Source: an uncultured Collinsella sp.
GTDB taxonomy: Bacteria > Actinomycetota > Coriobacteriia > Coriobacteriales > Coriobacteriaceae
DNA: 64,000 bases
Direction of reading: 5' to 3'
NCBI GenBank assembly: GCA_934654795.1
Contig: CAKUGT010000003.1
Coordinates: forward strand, 1-64,000
The notes beneath the pieces were generated by a model, which was not told the origin of the DNA, did no database searches, and saw nothing but the letters and a program-made list of their open reading frames with translations. Numbering within the stretch: position 1 is the stretch's first letter; each line of letters starts with the position of its first letter. Made by a program: the position numbers and the translations under genes. Positions 25,506-33,772 of the stretch are shown piece by piece.

Positions 25506-25543
25506 AGAGCGCTCTAAATGAATATGCATTCGAATATGCATTC
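25506..25543. promoter_or_regulatory. Tandem palindromes, probable operator
   Basis: AGAGCGCTCT (25506-25515) is followed by two directly abutting copies of the 12-bp palindrome GAATATGCATTC (25520-25531 and 25532-25543) in an AT-rich divergent region between the GntR gene and the glucokinase. The arrangement suggests cooperative binding of a dimeric regulator. Confidence 0.6.
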
Positions 25544-25641
25544 GAATAATGTGGTATTGAGCAAATTGATCGACTCGAGGATGGGGTTGAGCCGTTTTAC
25601 CGCCCAACGAACCAAATTCCATGCCCTGCGTTTTCACAGAT

Positions 25642-25690
25642 AAAACCTGCCAAAACAAACCTGTCCCTTTTTGGCAGGTTTTTGCCTTGG
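25642..25690 (+). terminator. Terminator upstream of glucokinase
   Basis: AAAACCTGCCAAAA (25642-25655) and TTTTGGCAGGTTTT (25669-25682) are perfect 14-bp arms with a T run. No gene ends just upstream on this strand, so it may be a leader terminator ahead of the glucokinase. Confidence 0.65.
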
Positions 25691-25736
25691 GAGCGGTACC
25701 ATACAGGCAATGTTTAAACGAGAAAGGCGGGCTCCC

Positions 25737-26690
25737 ATGGAACCTAAGCAGTATTACATCGGCATCGACGTCGGCGGCACTTCGGTTAAGGAGGGCCTGT
25801 TCGACGAGGACGGCAACCTGCTGGCCAAGGCCAGCGTGCCCACGCCGCCCATCGTTGACGCTGCGGGCTTTGCCGCGGTGACCGAGGCTATCGACCAGGT
25901 GGTCGCCAAGGCCCAGATTCCGCGCGCCTTTGTGGCGGGTATTGGCCTGGCCGTTCCGTGCCCCATCCCGGCATCGGGCGATGCCAAGGTCAAGGCCAAC
26001 ATTGCCATTAACCTGCCCGAGCTAAGAGTCGCCATTCAGGAGCACTGCCCCGACGCGGTTGTTAAATACGAGAACGATGCCAACGCCGCTGCCATGGGCG
26101 AGGCCTGGCTCGGCTCTGCCAAGGGCGTACAGAACGTGGTGATGGTCACCATTGGTACCGGCGTGGGTGGCGGCGTTATCGTCAACGGCGACGTGGTGTC
26201 GGGCGTTGTGGGTGCCGGCGGCGAGATTGGCCACATGTGCCTGAACCCGGCTGAGGAACGCACCTGCGGCTGTGGTGGCCATGGCCATCTGGAGCAGTAT
26301 TCCAGCGCCACCGGCGTGGTGAGTAACTACCTTGCCGAGTGCAAGAAGGCGGGCGTCGAGCCCATCGAGCTCACCGGGCCTTCTGATTCCAAGGACGTGT
26401 TCCAGGCCTGCCGCGAGGGCGACAAGCTCGCGCTGGCAGCTGCCGATACCATGGCCGACTATCTCGGCCGCGCCCTGGCGCTTATTGCCAACGTGGTCGA
26501 CCCCGAGATGTTCCTGATCGGTGGCGGCGCGTCCGCTTCGGCCGATGTCTACCTCGACAAGGTCCGCGAGCACTTTAAGCAGTACGCGCTCTCCGCCTCG
26601 CGCGAGACGCCCATCAAGGTCGCTTCGCTCGGAAACGACGCCGGCATCATCGGTGCCGCCTACGTAGCCCTGCGCGCCGCCGGTAAATAG
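25737..26690 (+). CDS. glk: ROK-family glucokinase
   Basis: The 317-residue sugar kinase has the N-terminal phosphate motif YIGIDVGGTSVKEGLFDEDG, the second motif MVTIGTGVGGGVIVNG, and the ROK zinc site GEIGHMCLNPAEERTCGCGG followed by HGHLEQYSS (about 165-190). It also has the catalytic Asp region VVKYENDANAAAMGEAW. It would phosphorylate glucose at C6; mannose or GlcNAc are possible alternative substrates in this family. ATG 25737 lies after AAAGGCGGG; an ATG at 25710 is less likely. It is a single gene, divergent from the GntR-manA unit. Confidence 0.9.
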   Translation: MEPKQYYIGIDVGGTSVKEGLFDEDGNLLAKASVPTPPIVDAAGFAAVTEAIDQVVAKAQIPRAFVAGIGLAVPCPIPASGDAKVKANIAINLPELRVAIQEHCPDAVVKYENDANAAAMGEAWLGSAKGVQNVVMVTIGTGVGGGVIVNGDVVSGVVGAGGEIGHMCLNPAEERTCGCGGHGHLEQYSSATGVVSNYLAECKKAGVEPIELTGPSDSKDVFQACREGDKLALAAADTMADYLGRALALIANVVDPEMFLIGGGASASADVYLDKVREHFKQYALSASRETPIKVASLGNDAGIIGAAYVALRAAGK

Positions 26691-26817
26691 CTGGTGCAAA
26701 GTAACCTGTCCCCCGTGCCTGCCCCAAAATATGCCGTGGCCCTTCCGTCTGCGAAGGCTCGGCATCGGCGTGCTACCATAGCTACGTCCAAGTACACATA
26801 TCAAGTGGAGGATATCC

Positions 26818-27741
26818 ATGGCAAACGTTCTTGTCTTTGGTCACCAGAACCCCGATAACGACGCCATCATGAGCGCCGTCGTCCTGTCTCAGCTGCTCAA
26901 CCAGGTTGAGTATGCCGGCAACACCTACGAGGCCTGCGCCCTTGGCCAGCTTCCGGCCGAGTCCGCCAAGCTGCTCGCCGATGCCGGCATTGCCGAGCCC
27001 CGCGTGATCGAGTCCGTCGAGGCCGGTCAGCTCGTCGTCCTCACCGACCACAACGAGTCCGCCCAGTCCGTCGCCGGCCTTAAGGACGCTACGGTCTTTG
27101 GCGTCGTCGATCATCACCGCATCGGCGACTTCGAGACCGCCGGCCCGCTGCACTACATCTGCCTGCCCTGGGGCTCCAGCTGCACCATCGTCACCAAGCT
27201 CGCCGGCGTGCTCGGCGTTGAGCTTTCCGACGTCCAGGCCAAGCTGCTGCTCTCGGCCATGATGACCGACACGCTCATGCTCAAGAGCCCCACCACCACC
27301 GATGTCGACCGCGCCGTTGCCGCCAAGCTCGGCGAGCAGGTGGGCGTCGACCCGGTCAAGTTTGGCATGGAGGTCTTCCTCACCCGTCCGTCCGGCTCCT
27401 TCACCGCTGCCGAGATGGTCGGCAACGACATCAAGATGTTCGAGCCTGCCGGCAAGAAGCTGCTCATCGGCCAGTACGAGACCGTCGACAAGACCCGCGC
27501 TCTCGGCATGATCGACGAGATCCGCGAGGCCATGCGCGCCTATGCCGCCGAGAAGGGTGCCGATGGCATCGTCCTGTGCATCACCGACATCATGGAGGAG
27601 GGCTCGCAGGTCCTGCTCGAGGGCGATACCGAGGCCGCTCAGAAGGGCCTGGGCATTGCCGACGAGCACGACGGCGTCTGGATGCCGGGCGTCCTCTCCC
27701 GTAAGAAGCAGGTCGCTGCCCCCATCATGGCCGCCTGCTAG
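26818..27741 (+). CDS. ppaC: Manganese-dependent inorganic pyrophosphatase (family II)
   Basis: The 307-residue DHH-superfamily enzyme hydrolyses pyrophosphate to keep biosynthesis running. The metal site is complete: VFGHQNPDNDAI (His9, Asp13, Asp15 type), LTDHNE, VVDHHRIGDF (DHH) and SAMMTDTLMLKSPT. The C-terminal substrate site is LSRKKQVAAP (SRKKQ). Length is the normal CBS-less form. ATG 26818 follows AGTGGAGGAT. It is a single gene with a terminator at 27761-27801. Confidence 0.95.
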   Translation: MANVLVFGHQNPDNDAIMSAVVLSQLLNQVEYAGNTYEACALGQLPAESAKLLADAGIAEPRVIESVEAGQLVVLTDHNESAQSVAGLKDATVFGVVDHHRIGDFETAGPLHYICLPWGSSCTIVTKLAGVLGVELSDVQAKLLLSAMMTDTLMLKSPTTTDVDRAVAAKLGEQVGVDPVKFGMEVFLTRPSGSFTAAEMVGNDIKMFEPAGKKLLIGQYETVDKTRALGMIDEIREAMRAYAAEKGADGIVLCITDIMEEGSQVLLEGDTEAAQKGLGIADEHDGVWMPGVLSRKKQVAAPIMAAC

Positions 27742-27760
27742 GTTTAGTTGACCAAACGCC

Positions 27761-27801
27761 ACGACCGGATCGCGGACGCCCCGCGTTCCGGTCGTTTTTT
27801 G
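27761..27801 (+). terminator. Intrinsic terminator of ppaC
   Basis: ACGACCGGA (27761-27769) pairs with TCCGGTCGT (27787-27795), followed by TTTTT. Confidence 0.88.
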
Positions 27802-27939
27802 TGCACGGCGCTGCGTCGTCTCTTGGACAGGCGTGCCCGTGCCGCTGAGCAAATAATGTTCAACCTGTGGTTCCGCTTTTCGGCCACGCTTGCGTGCTTG
27901 TCGTGCAGGGTAGGCTAGATGCAAGCGTAATACGTTAGA

Positions 27940-27976
27940 GCGCGGCGCCGCCACTTGGGCGGGCCGTGCTTTTTTA
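27940..27976 (+). terminator. Leader terminator just upstream of nhaA
   Basis: GCGCGGC (27940-27946) plus CGCC pairs with GGCG plus GCCGTGC (27963-27969, one G-T pair), followed by TTTTTT. It lies only 33 bases before the nhaA ATG, while ppaC already has its own terminator 140 bases upstream. This points to control in the nhaA leader. Confidence 0.65.
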
Positions 27977-28008
27977 AGACGGGATCTTTCCCGTGAAAGG
28001 AGCCGCCC

Positions 28009-29367
28009 ATGGCAGCAACTGAGCAGCTGTTCAACGTTCGTGAGCGCAAGCGCTTTGAGCGCCACGATATCTGGGAGCGCATCGCCGAGAACGGCACGAT
28101 TTCCGCCGCGGTTATGGTCATCGCCGCCATCGCCGCCGTTATCTGCGCCAACACCGATGCCTACGAGGCCATCCATCACTTTTTGGAGACCCCGCTGTAC
28201 GTGGGCCTAGGGCATTTTACGGCCGGTCTCACCGTTGAGCTTTTCGTCAACGACTTCCTCATGGCGATTTTCTTTTTGTTGGTGGGCATTGAGCTTAAGT
28301 ACGAGATGACGGTCGGCGAGCTCAAGAATCCGCGTCAGGCCATGCTTCCCATGCTGGCCGCCGTGGGCGGCGTCGTCGTTCCCGCCTGCATCTACCTGAT
28401 TTTTAACCATGCCGGCGCCCGCAACGGTTGGGCCATCCCCATGGCAACCGATATTGCCTTTGCGCTGGGCGTGCTGTCGCTTTTGGGCAATCGCGTGCCC
28501 AACGGCGTGCGCGTGTTCTTCTCGACGCTCGCCATCGCCGACGACCTCATCTCTATCGCCGCCATCGCCATCTTCTACGGTCAGAGCCCCAATCCGTTTT
28601 GGTTGGGCGCCGCCGCGCTTGTGACCTGCGCGCTCGTGTGGCTCAACAAGACGCAGCATTACCGCCTTGCCCCGTATTCGGTACTGGGCCTGCTGTTGTG
28701 GTTCTGCATGTTCAAGAGCGGCGTACATGCCACGCTTGCTGGCGTCATCCTGGCCTTCACCATTCCGGCCAAGTGCGGCGTTAAGCTCGATAGCCTTACC
28801 GATTGGCTGGGCGAGTGCCTGCCGTTGCTCGACGACCGTTACGATGACGAGGCGCACATCCTGGGCCAGCATGACTTCACCGTCTCGACAACCAAGGTCG
28901 AGCGCGTCATGCACCGCGTGACCCCGCCGCTTATCCGCATGGAGCGTCTGATCTCCACGCCGGTCAACTTTGTGATCCTGCCGATCTTTGCGTTCGTAAA
29001 CGCGCAGGTTCGCCTGGTGGGTGTGGACATGAGCACGCTGCTCACCGACCCGGTGACGCTCGGCGTGTACTTTGGCATGCTGCTGGGCAAGCCGATCGGC
29101 ATCTTTGGTATGACGTTTGCCCTGGTTAAGCTTAAGGCCTGCGAGTTACCGCACAATGTCAACTGGCACATGATTGCCGGCGTGGGCATTCTGGGCGGTA
29201 TCGGCTTTACCATGTCGATTCTCATCAGCGGCCTTGCCTTCCCGACGGCCCAGTTTGAGGTTCTTGCAGCCAAGGCCGCCATTCTTGCCGGTTCGGTCAC
29301 CGCAGCCGTGCTCGGCATGATCTACATGAGCGTGGTCTGCAAGCACCCCGCGCCCAAAGACGAGTAA
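28009..29367 (+). CDS. nhaA: Na+/H+ antiporter NhaA
   Basis: The 452-residue inner-membrane antiporter exchanges internal Na+ for external protons. It has about 12 hydrophobic helices. Signatures: FFLLVGIELKYEMTVGEL (helix II/III), GWAIPMATDIAFALGVLSLL with the conserved ATDIAFA, and FFSTLAIADDLISIAAIAIF with the adjacent Asp pair (DD) that forms the ion site. Late segment: GVGILGGIGFTMSILISGLAF. ATG 28009 follows GAAAGGAG. It is a single gene whose short leader contains a terminator, so expression may depend on readthrough. The C-terminus is longer than in E. coli mainly through a loop near residues 265-300. Confidence 0.94.
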   Translation: MAATEQLFNVRERKRFERHDIWERIAENGTISAAVMVIAAIAAVICANTDAYEAIHHFLETPLYVGLGHFTAGLTVELFVNDFLMAIFFLLVGIELKYEMTVGELKNPRQAMLPMLAAVGGVVVPACIYLIFNHAGARNGWAIPMATDIAFALGVLSLLGNRVPNGVRVFFSTLAIADDLISIAAIAIFYGQSPNPFWLGAAALVTCALVWLNKTQHYRLAPYSVLGLLLWFCMFKSGVHATLAGVILAFTIPAKCGVKLDSLTDWLGECLPLLDDRYDDEAHILGQHDFTVSTTKVERVMHRVTPPLIRMERLISTPVNFVILPIFAFVNAQVRLVGVDMSTLLTDPVTLGVYFGMLLGKPIGIFGMTFALVKLKACELPHNVNWHMIAGVGILGGIGFTMSILISGLAFPTAQFEVLAAKAAILAGSVTAAVLGMIYMSVVCKHPAPKDE

Positions 29368-29451
29368 GAGCGCGAAAACCGGCTCCAGAACCGATTCGGG
29401 CGCGTTCAAAATGCGGATTCGGGCGGTGCTTGCCGCCTGCCAGACACGCCA

Positions 29452-29681
29452 GTGGTCAAAAAACGCCGTTTGTGAGTACTGTCACAAACGGCGTATCATT
29501 TTAGGTGCGGAAAATAATGAACAAAGTTATAAGAACTGTACGTTAATGAGTGACCATCGACTTCCAATTTGGCGCTAGCTGACGGTGATTAGGAAGTTTC
29601 AAGTCGAGTTTTGCCGATTTCGACCAAGAATCGCTGCTACTAAAAAGGTAACAGTACTCATATTTGCCCTTTTTTGGCCAC
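29452..29681. repeat. Inverted-end intergenic element B
   Basis: The left end is GTGGTCAAAAAACGCC. The right end, reverse-complemented, is GTGGCCAAAAAAGGGCAAAT followed by ATGAGTACTGTTAC. Total length is 230 bp. The left arm is altered to a perfect 12-bp hairpin, CGCCGTTTGTGA and TCACAAACGGCG, around the conserved GTACTG, followed by TATCATTTT, which may end nhaA transcription. The middle is AT-rich and unlike elements A (10536) and C (44018). Confidence 0.75.
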
Positions 29682-29740
29682 AAGCCCTAAAACAAGCCTC
29701 GCCAAGGTCGGGAAGCGGGCCAAATCGCCGGCCTCGAGGC

Positions 29741-29995
29741 TTATTCCACCGTTCCGTAGACGGCGCCCCAGCCGTGGGCGGCCAAGGCGGAGTTGAGCTG
29801 GTCGCAAAGTGACTGGCGATCGTAGTAACCGGGCGGCAACAGGTTGACGATCTCCATGAGGTCGGGCGCCAGGTCCAAGATTTCGGCCTGTACGATCAGG
29901 TCCAGGCGGTCGATGGCGTGGCGGTCGTAAAACAGCCCGTCGACCAGGCGCTGCAGGTCGCCGAATTCCTCGGCCTGAAACGATCCGTACTCCAT
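29741..29995 (-). CDS. Small acidic protein of unknown function
   Basis: The 84-residue soluble protein contains DLQRLVDGLFYDRHAIDRLD and LAPDLMEIVNLLPPGYYDRQ, the latter followed by a helix SLCDQLNSALAAHG. No family is recognised. The start at 29995 is fixed by AAGGAGG four bases upstream on the minus strand; an earlier in-frame ATG (30046) has none. It is divergent from the aminotransferase gene, and its stop faces repeat element B. Confidence 0.65.
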   Translation of the reverse strand: MEYGSFQAEEFGDLQRLVDGLFYDRHAIDRLDLIVQAEILDLAPDLMEIVNLLPPGYYDRQSLCDQLNSALAAHGWGAVYGTVE

Positions 29996-30144
29996 AGTGC
30001 CTCCTTGGGCGCCCCACGCCGGCATGCGCGGCGATTCGTAATTCATTGCGATGGACTTAATCTATCACGGCTTCATAACGTTGCGGCGATGGCGGTCTAT
30101 ACTTAGAAGAATTGCAACGTACCGCTTCGTGAAAGGTCGCACCC

Positions 30145-31449
30145 ATGCAGACGATCTACCAGAAGATGGAAACCACCGAACTCGATGCCGCCATTGAGGC
30201 GCTCAAGGCCGAGGTCGCCGAGGTCAAGGCCAAGGGCCTGGCGCTCGACATGGCCCGCGGCAAGCCGTCGCCCGCCCAGGTGGACATCTCGCGCCCCATG
30301 CTCGATATCCTCAATGCTAATTCCGACCTGCACGACGGCAACGTCGACTGCTCCAACTACGGTTGCTTTGAGGGCATTCCCTCGGCACGCAAGCTGGCAG
30401 GGGAGTTCTTGGGCTGCCCCGCCGAGCAGACGCTTGTGTTGGGTTCGTCGAGCCTTTTGATCGAGCACGACATCGCCGGCATGTTCTGGCGCTGCGGTTC
30501 GTGCGGCAGCGAGCCCTGGGATGCCTACGAGGCCGCCCACGATGGCAAGAAGGTCAAGTTCCTGTGCCCCGTTCCCGGCTACGACCGCCACTTTGGCATC
30601 ACCGCCGACCTGGGCATCGAGAATGTCCCCGTCGCGATGACCGACAACGGCCCCGACATGGACGAGATCGAGCGTCTCGTTGCCGCTGACGATTCCATCA
30701 AGGGCATCTGGTGCGTGCCCAAGTATTCCAACCCCACGGGCATCACCTTTAGCGAGGACACCGTGCGTCGCCTGGTCGAGATGCCCACGGCCGCGCCCGA
30801 TTTTCGCATCTTCTGGGACAACGCTTACTGCGTGCACGACCTGTACGACGAGACCGACGAGCTCGCAAACATCTTTGACCTCGCTCGCGCGGCGGGCACC
30901 GAGGATCGCGTGGTGGCCTTTGCCTCGACGTCCAAGATCACCTTCCCGGGCGCCGGCATCGGCTTTATCGGTGCGAGCCCCGCGGTTATCGCGGAGTTCT
31001 CCAAGCGCCTGAAGGCCGGCCTCATCAGCGCCGACAAGCTCAACCAGCTGCGTCACGTGCGCTTCCTCCCCACCATCGAGACGGTCAAGGAACACATGAA
31101 AAAGCATGCCGAGTTTTTGCGCCCGCGCTTTGAGGCCGTCGAGCGCAAGCTCACCGAGGGCTTGGGCGATACGGGTTGCGCCACTTGGACGCATCCCCGC
31201 GGCGGCTACTTTGTGAGCTTTGATGGTCCCGAGGGCTCGGCCCAAAAGGTCGCTGCGCTTTGTGCCGACCTGGGTGTCAAGCTCACGCCGGCTGGTGCCA
31301 CCTGGCCTTATGGCAAGGATCCGCGCGACACCAACATCCGCATCGCGCCGAGCTATCCCACGGTCGAGGACCTGGAGGCCGCGCTCGATGTGCTGGTGCT
31401 GGCCGTTAAGCTTGTCGCTGCCGAGCTTGCGCGTGCCGAGCGCGCCTAA
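30145..31449 (+). CDS. PLP-dependent aminotransferase, aspartate aminotransferase-like (class I subgroup Ic)
   Basis: The 434-residue fold-type I aminotransferase has LDMARGKPSPAQVDISRPML near the start, YGCFEGIPSARKLAGEFLG, KYSNPTGITFSEDT and IFWDNAYCVHDLY (Asp/Tyr PLP contacts). The lysine site is FASTSKITFPGAGIGFIG and the C-terminal Arg region is NIRIAPSYPT. These match the subgroup found in actinobacteria and Deinococcus-type aspartate aminotransferases. The expected reaction is aspartate plus 2-oxoglutarate to oxaloacetate plus glutamate. The promoter lies in the divergent region; the STAS gene follows 51 bases later with its own ribosome site. Confidence 0.85.
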   Translation: MQTIYQKMETTELDAAIEALKAEVAEVKAKGLALDMARGKPSPAQVDISRPMLDILNANSDLHDGNVDCSNYGCFEGIPSARKLAGEFLGCPAEQTLVLGSSSLLIEHDIAGMFWRCGSCGSEPWDAYEAAHDGKKVKFLCPVPGYDRHFGITADLGIENVPVAMTDNGPDMDEIERLVAADDSIKGIWCVPKYSNPTGITFSEDTVRRLVEMPTAAPDFRIFWDNAYCVHDLYDETDELANIFDLARAAGTEDRVVAFASTSKITFPGAGIGFIGASPAVIAEFSKRLKAGLISADKLNQLRHVRFLPTIETVKEHMKKHAEFLRPRFEAVERKLTEGLGDTGCATWTHPRGGYFVSFDGPEGSAQKVAALCADLGVKLTPAGATWPYGKDPRDTNIRIAPSYPTVEDLEAALDVLVLAVKLVAAELARAERA

Positions 31450-31500
31450 CGCGCGGCTTCCCGTACTATCCGCACTTTCGATACGTAAAGGAGCGTATAC

Positions 31501-31815
31501 ATGGATTTGGGTATTTCCACCAACCCCACGCCAGAGCTCTACACCATTAAGGTAACCGGCGAGATCGATATCTCTAATGCCGATAGCCTGCGCAATGCCA
31601 TCGACCTGGCGCTCGAACAGCCCACCGAGGCCGTTGAGCTCGATTTTGCTCAGGTGAGCTACATCGATTCGACGGGCATTGGCGTGCTCGTGGGCGCCGC
31701 GCACCACGCGGTCGACCACGGCAAGCGCTTTAGCTGCACCAATGTGCAGCCCCCGGTGATGCGCGTGGTCCAGCTGTTGGGTGTCGACCAGGAGATTTCG
31801 ATCACCGCTGCATAA
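31501..31815 (+). CDS. STAS-domain anti-sigma factor antagonist
   Basis: The 104-residue single STAS domain has the phosphorylatable Ser in VSYIDSTGIGVLVGA (near residue 60) and the early strand YTIKVTGEIDISNADSLRNAI. Proteins of this SpoIIAA/RsbV kind are switched by a serine kinase and release a sigma factor by binding the anti-sigma factor. No kinase or sigma gene is adjacent, so the partner is unknown. ATG 31501 follows AAAGGAGCG. It is probably in the same unit as the aminotransferase. Confidence 0.87.
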   Translation: MDLGISTNPTPELYTIKVTGEIDISNADSLRNAIDLALEQPTEAVELDFAQVSYIDSTGIGVLVGAAHHAVDHGKRFSCTNVQPPVMRVVQLLGVDQEISITAA

Positions 31816-31968
31816 TCTTTGCCCCCAAAAGGGCGTGCCGTTTGGCATATGTTTGTGATGCGCTCGGACGTTTTGGCGTCCGGGCGCTATACTTGACCGA
31901 ATGAATAGACGAGTTCCGGCCGAATGGCGCGGTGCGGGCTCGACTCACATCGAGCCTTGGAGGTATGT

Positions 31969-32562
31969 GTGTTTGGTATTGGAGAGGGTGAGCTCGCGAT
32001 CATCGTGGTCTTCGGCTTTTTGCTGTTTGGCCCGGATAAGCTCCCACAGATGGGCCGCACGATCGGCCGTGCCATCCGTCAGTTCCGCGAGACGCAGGAA
32101 AAGATGACGGCCGTTGTTCAGTCCGAGATTATCGATCCGGTAAGTGAGGCCGCGTCGGTGCCGGTCAAGCCCAAGAAGGCCGCTGCGACCGACGACGATT
32201 CCGATGCGGACGAGGATGCCGCCGAGAAGGCAGCACCCGCCAAGAAGGAGACCTTTGCCGAGCGTCGCGCCCGTCTTGCTGCCGAGAAGGCCGCAAGCGA
32301 GGGTGCTGCTGAGGGCGAGAATGCTGCCGAGGAGCCTGCGACCGAGGGCGTCGAGCCCGCAGGTGCCGAGTCCGAGGCCACAGCCGCTGTCGAGCCCGAG
32401 CCTGCTGCAGAGCCCGAGCCCGAGCCGGCAGAGCCCACGACGGCTGACCTCTACGCCCGTCGTCCCCGCAAGCGCAAAGCCGTCGTCGACCAGCTTGCTC
32501 GCGAGCTCGAGGCCGAGGACGACACCGCTGCCGCCGACGCCCCGAAGGGAGGCGATGAGTAA
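31969..32562 (+). CDS. tatA: Twin-arginine translocase subunit TatA/TatB with long acidic tail
   Basis: A short N-terminal membrane helix (ELAIIVVFGFLLFGPDKLPQ, residues about 7-26), with the FGPDKLP hinge, precedes an amphipathic helix RTIGRAIRQFRETQEKM, as in TatA/B. After residue 55 comes about 140 residues of Ala/Glu/Lys/Pro-rich low complexity (EPEPAAEPEPEPAEP) ending in a basic patch RRPRKRKAVVDQ. TatA is usually about 60-90 residues and TatB about 150, so the tail is long. GTG 31969 with GGAGG upstream starts the family sequence. Its stop overlaps the tatC ATG by one base. As the only TatA/B gene here, it may serve both roles. Confidence 0.85.
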   Translation: MFGIGEGELAIIVVFGFLLFGPDKLPQMGRTIGRAIRQFRETQEKMTAVVQSEIIDPVSEAASVPVKPKKAAATDDDSDADEDAAEKAAPAKKETFAERRARLAAEKAASEGAAEGENAAEEPATEGVEPAGAESEATAAVEPEPAAEPEPEPAEPTTADLYARRPRKRKAVVDQLARELEAEDDTAAADAPKGGDE

Positions 32563-33353
32563 TGCCTATCGGACCTGCGCGAATGCCGCTCTTCGATCAT
32601 TTGGGAGAGCTCCGTCGCCGCTTGACCATCGTGGTCGTGTCGGTATTTGCCGCAGCCATCGTGCTGTATTTCGCCACGCCCGTGGTGCTCGACATCTTGG
32701 AAGACCCCATCCGCTCCTTTGTGCCGGACGGTAAGTTCTACATCACCACCACGCTCGGCGGCTTTGGCCTGCGCTTCTCGCTTGCCATCAAGATGGCCGT
32801 GGTCATGTGCACGCCCATGATCATCTGGCAGATTCTGGCATTTTTCCTGCCGGCACTGCGCCCCAACGAGCGCAAGTGGGTTGTGCCCACGGTGCTCGCC
32901 TCGACGGTGCTGTTCTTCCTGGGTGCCATCTTCTGCTACTTCATCATCATCCCGGCGGGCTTTGAGTGGCTCATCGGCGAGACCTCGGCTGTCGCTACGG
33001 CGCTGCCCGATCTGGAGAACTACGTCAACATGGAGCTGCTCTTTATGATCGGCTTTGGTGTGGCGTTTGAGCTGCCGCTCATCATCTTCTACCTGTCCGT
33101 TTTCCACATCGTGTCCTATGCGGCCTTCCGCAGCGCCTGGCGCTACGTGTACGTAGGCCTGCTCGTGGGTTCGGCTGTGATTACGCCCGACGGCTCGCCC
33201 GTTACGCTGGGTCTCATGTATGGCGCCCTGCTCTCGCTCTACGAGATTTCGCTTGCCATCGCCCGTGTGGTCATTACCGCGCGCGAGGGCAAGGAGGGCC
33301 TGTTCGTGAGTCGTCTGGACCTGTTCGCGGACGACGAGGACGACGAGGAGTAA
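32562..33353 (+). CDS. tatC: Twin-arginine translocase subunit TatC
   Basis: The 263-residue six-helix membrane protein forms the receptor for twin-arginine signal peptides. Family landmarks are MPLFDHLGELRRRL at the start, FYITTTLGGFGLRFSLAIKM, MIIWQILAFFLPALRPNERK and FGVAFELPLIIFYLS (with the conserved Glu). GLLVGSAVITPDGSPVTLGL is near the end, followed by an acidic tail. It is translationally coupled to tatA (TAATG) and followed within six bases by hypA. The grouping suggests that Tat exports folded metalloenzymes such as hydrogenases. Confidence 0.94.
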   Translation: MPIGPARMPLFDHLGELRRRLTIVVVSVFAAAIVLYFATPVVLDILEDPIRSFVPDGKFYITTTLGGFGLRFSLAIKMAVVMCTPMIIWQILAFFLPALRPNERKWVVPTVLASTVLFFLGAIFCYFIIIPAGFEWLIGETSAVATALPDLENYVNMELLFMIGFGVAFELPLIIFYLSVFHIVSYAAFRSAWRYVYVGLLVGSAVITPDGSPVTLGLMYGALLSLYEISLAIARVVITAREGKEGLFVSRLDLFADDEDDEE

Positions 33354-33359
33354 ATCGGT

Positions 33360-33716
33360 ATGCACGAGGTTGGCATTGTCAACGGCATACTTGATACAGT
33401 GATTCGCGCGGCGCGTGGGGCGGGGGCCTCGCGCGCCGTTTTGGTAACGCTGCGTATCGGGGATATGACCGAGGTCGTGCGCGAGGCGCTCGACTTTGCG
33501 TGGGAGACATTTCGCGACGAGGATCCGCTCACGCGAGGCTGCGAGCTTGCCGTGGAGGAGGTCCATCCACAAAGCGAGTGTCTGGACTGCGGCGAGGTTT
33601 TCGACCACGATCGCTTCCACTGTCGCTGTCCCCAGTGTGGTGGTGCCAACGTGCGCCTGCTGCACGGCCGCGAGCTCGATATCGCGAGCATCGAGATCGA
33701 AACCCCCGACGATTAG
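33360..33716 (+). CDS. hypA: Hydrogenase nickel incorporation protein HypA
   Basis: The 118-residue nickel metallochaperone keeps the N-terminal MHEVGIV (His2 is the nickel ligand). A zinc site follows with two Cys pairs: ECLDCGEVF and RCPQCGGANV (about 76-100). It delivers nickel to [NiFe] hydrogenase (or urease) with HypB. It lies six bases after tatC and 56 bases before hypB, so it is in the same operon. Confidence 0.93.
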   Translation: MHEVGIVNGILDTVIRAARGAGASRAVLVTLRIGDMTEVVREALDFAWETFRDEDPLTRGCELAVEEVHPQSECLDCGEVFDHDRFHCRCPQCGGANVRLLHGRELDIASIEIETPDD

Positions 33717-33772
33717 TCCGCCCAGCCATCTAGTGATGGGGTATAAAGGGGCAAAAGTAAGGAGCGCCGAGT

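Noticed and set aside
30103..31848. 581-codon minus-strand frame opposite the aminotransferase and STAS genes
   Set aside because: Antisense shadow of genes with clear active-site motifs.
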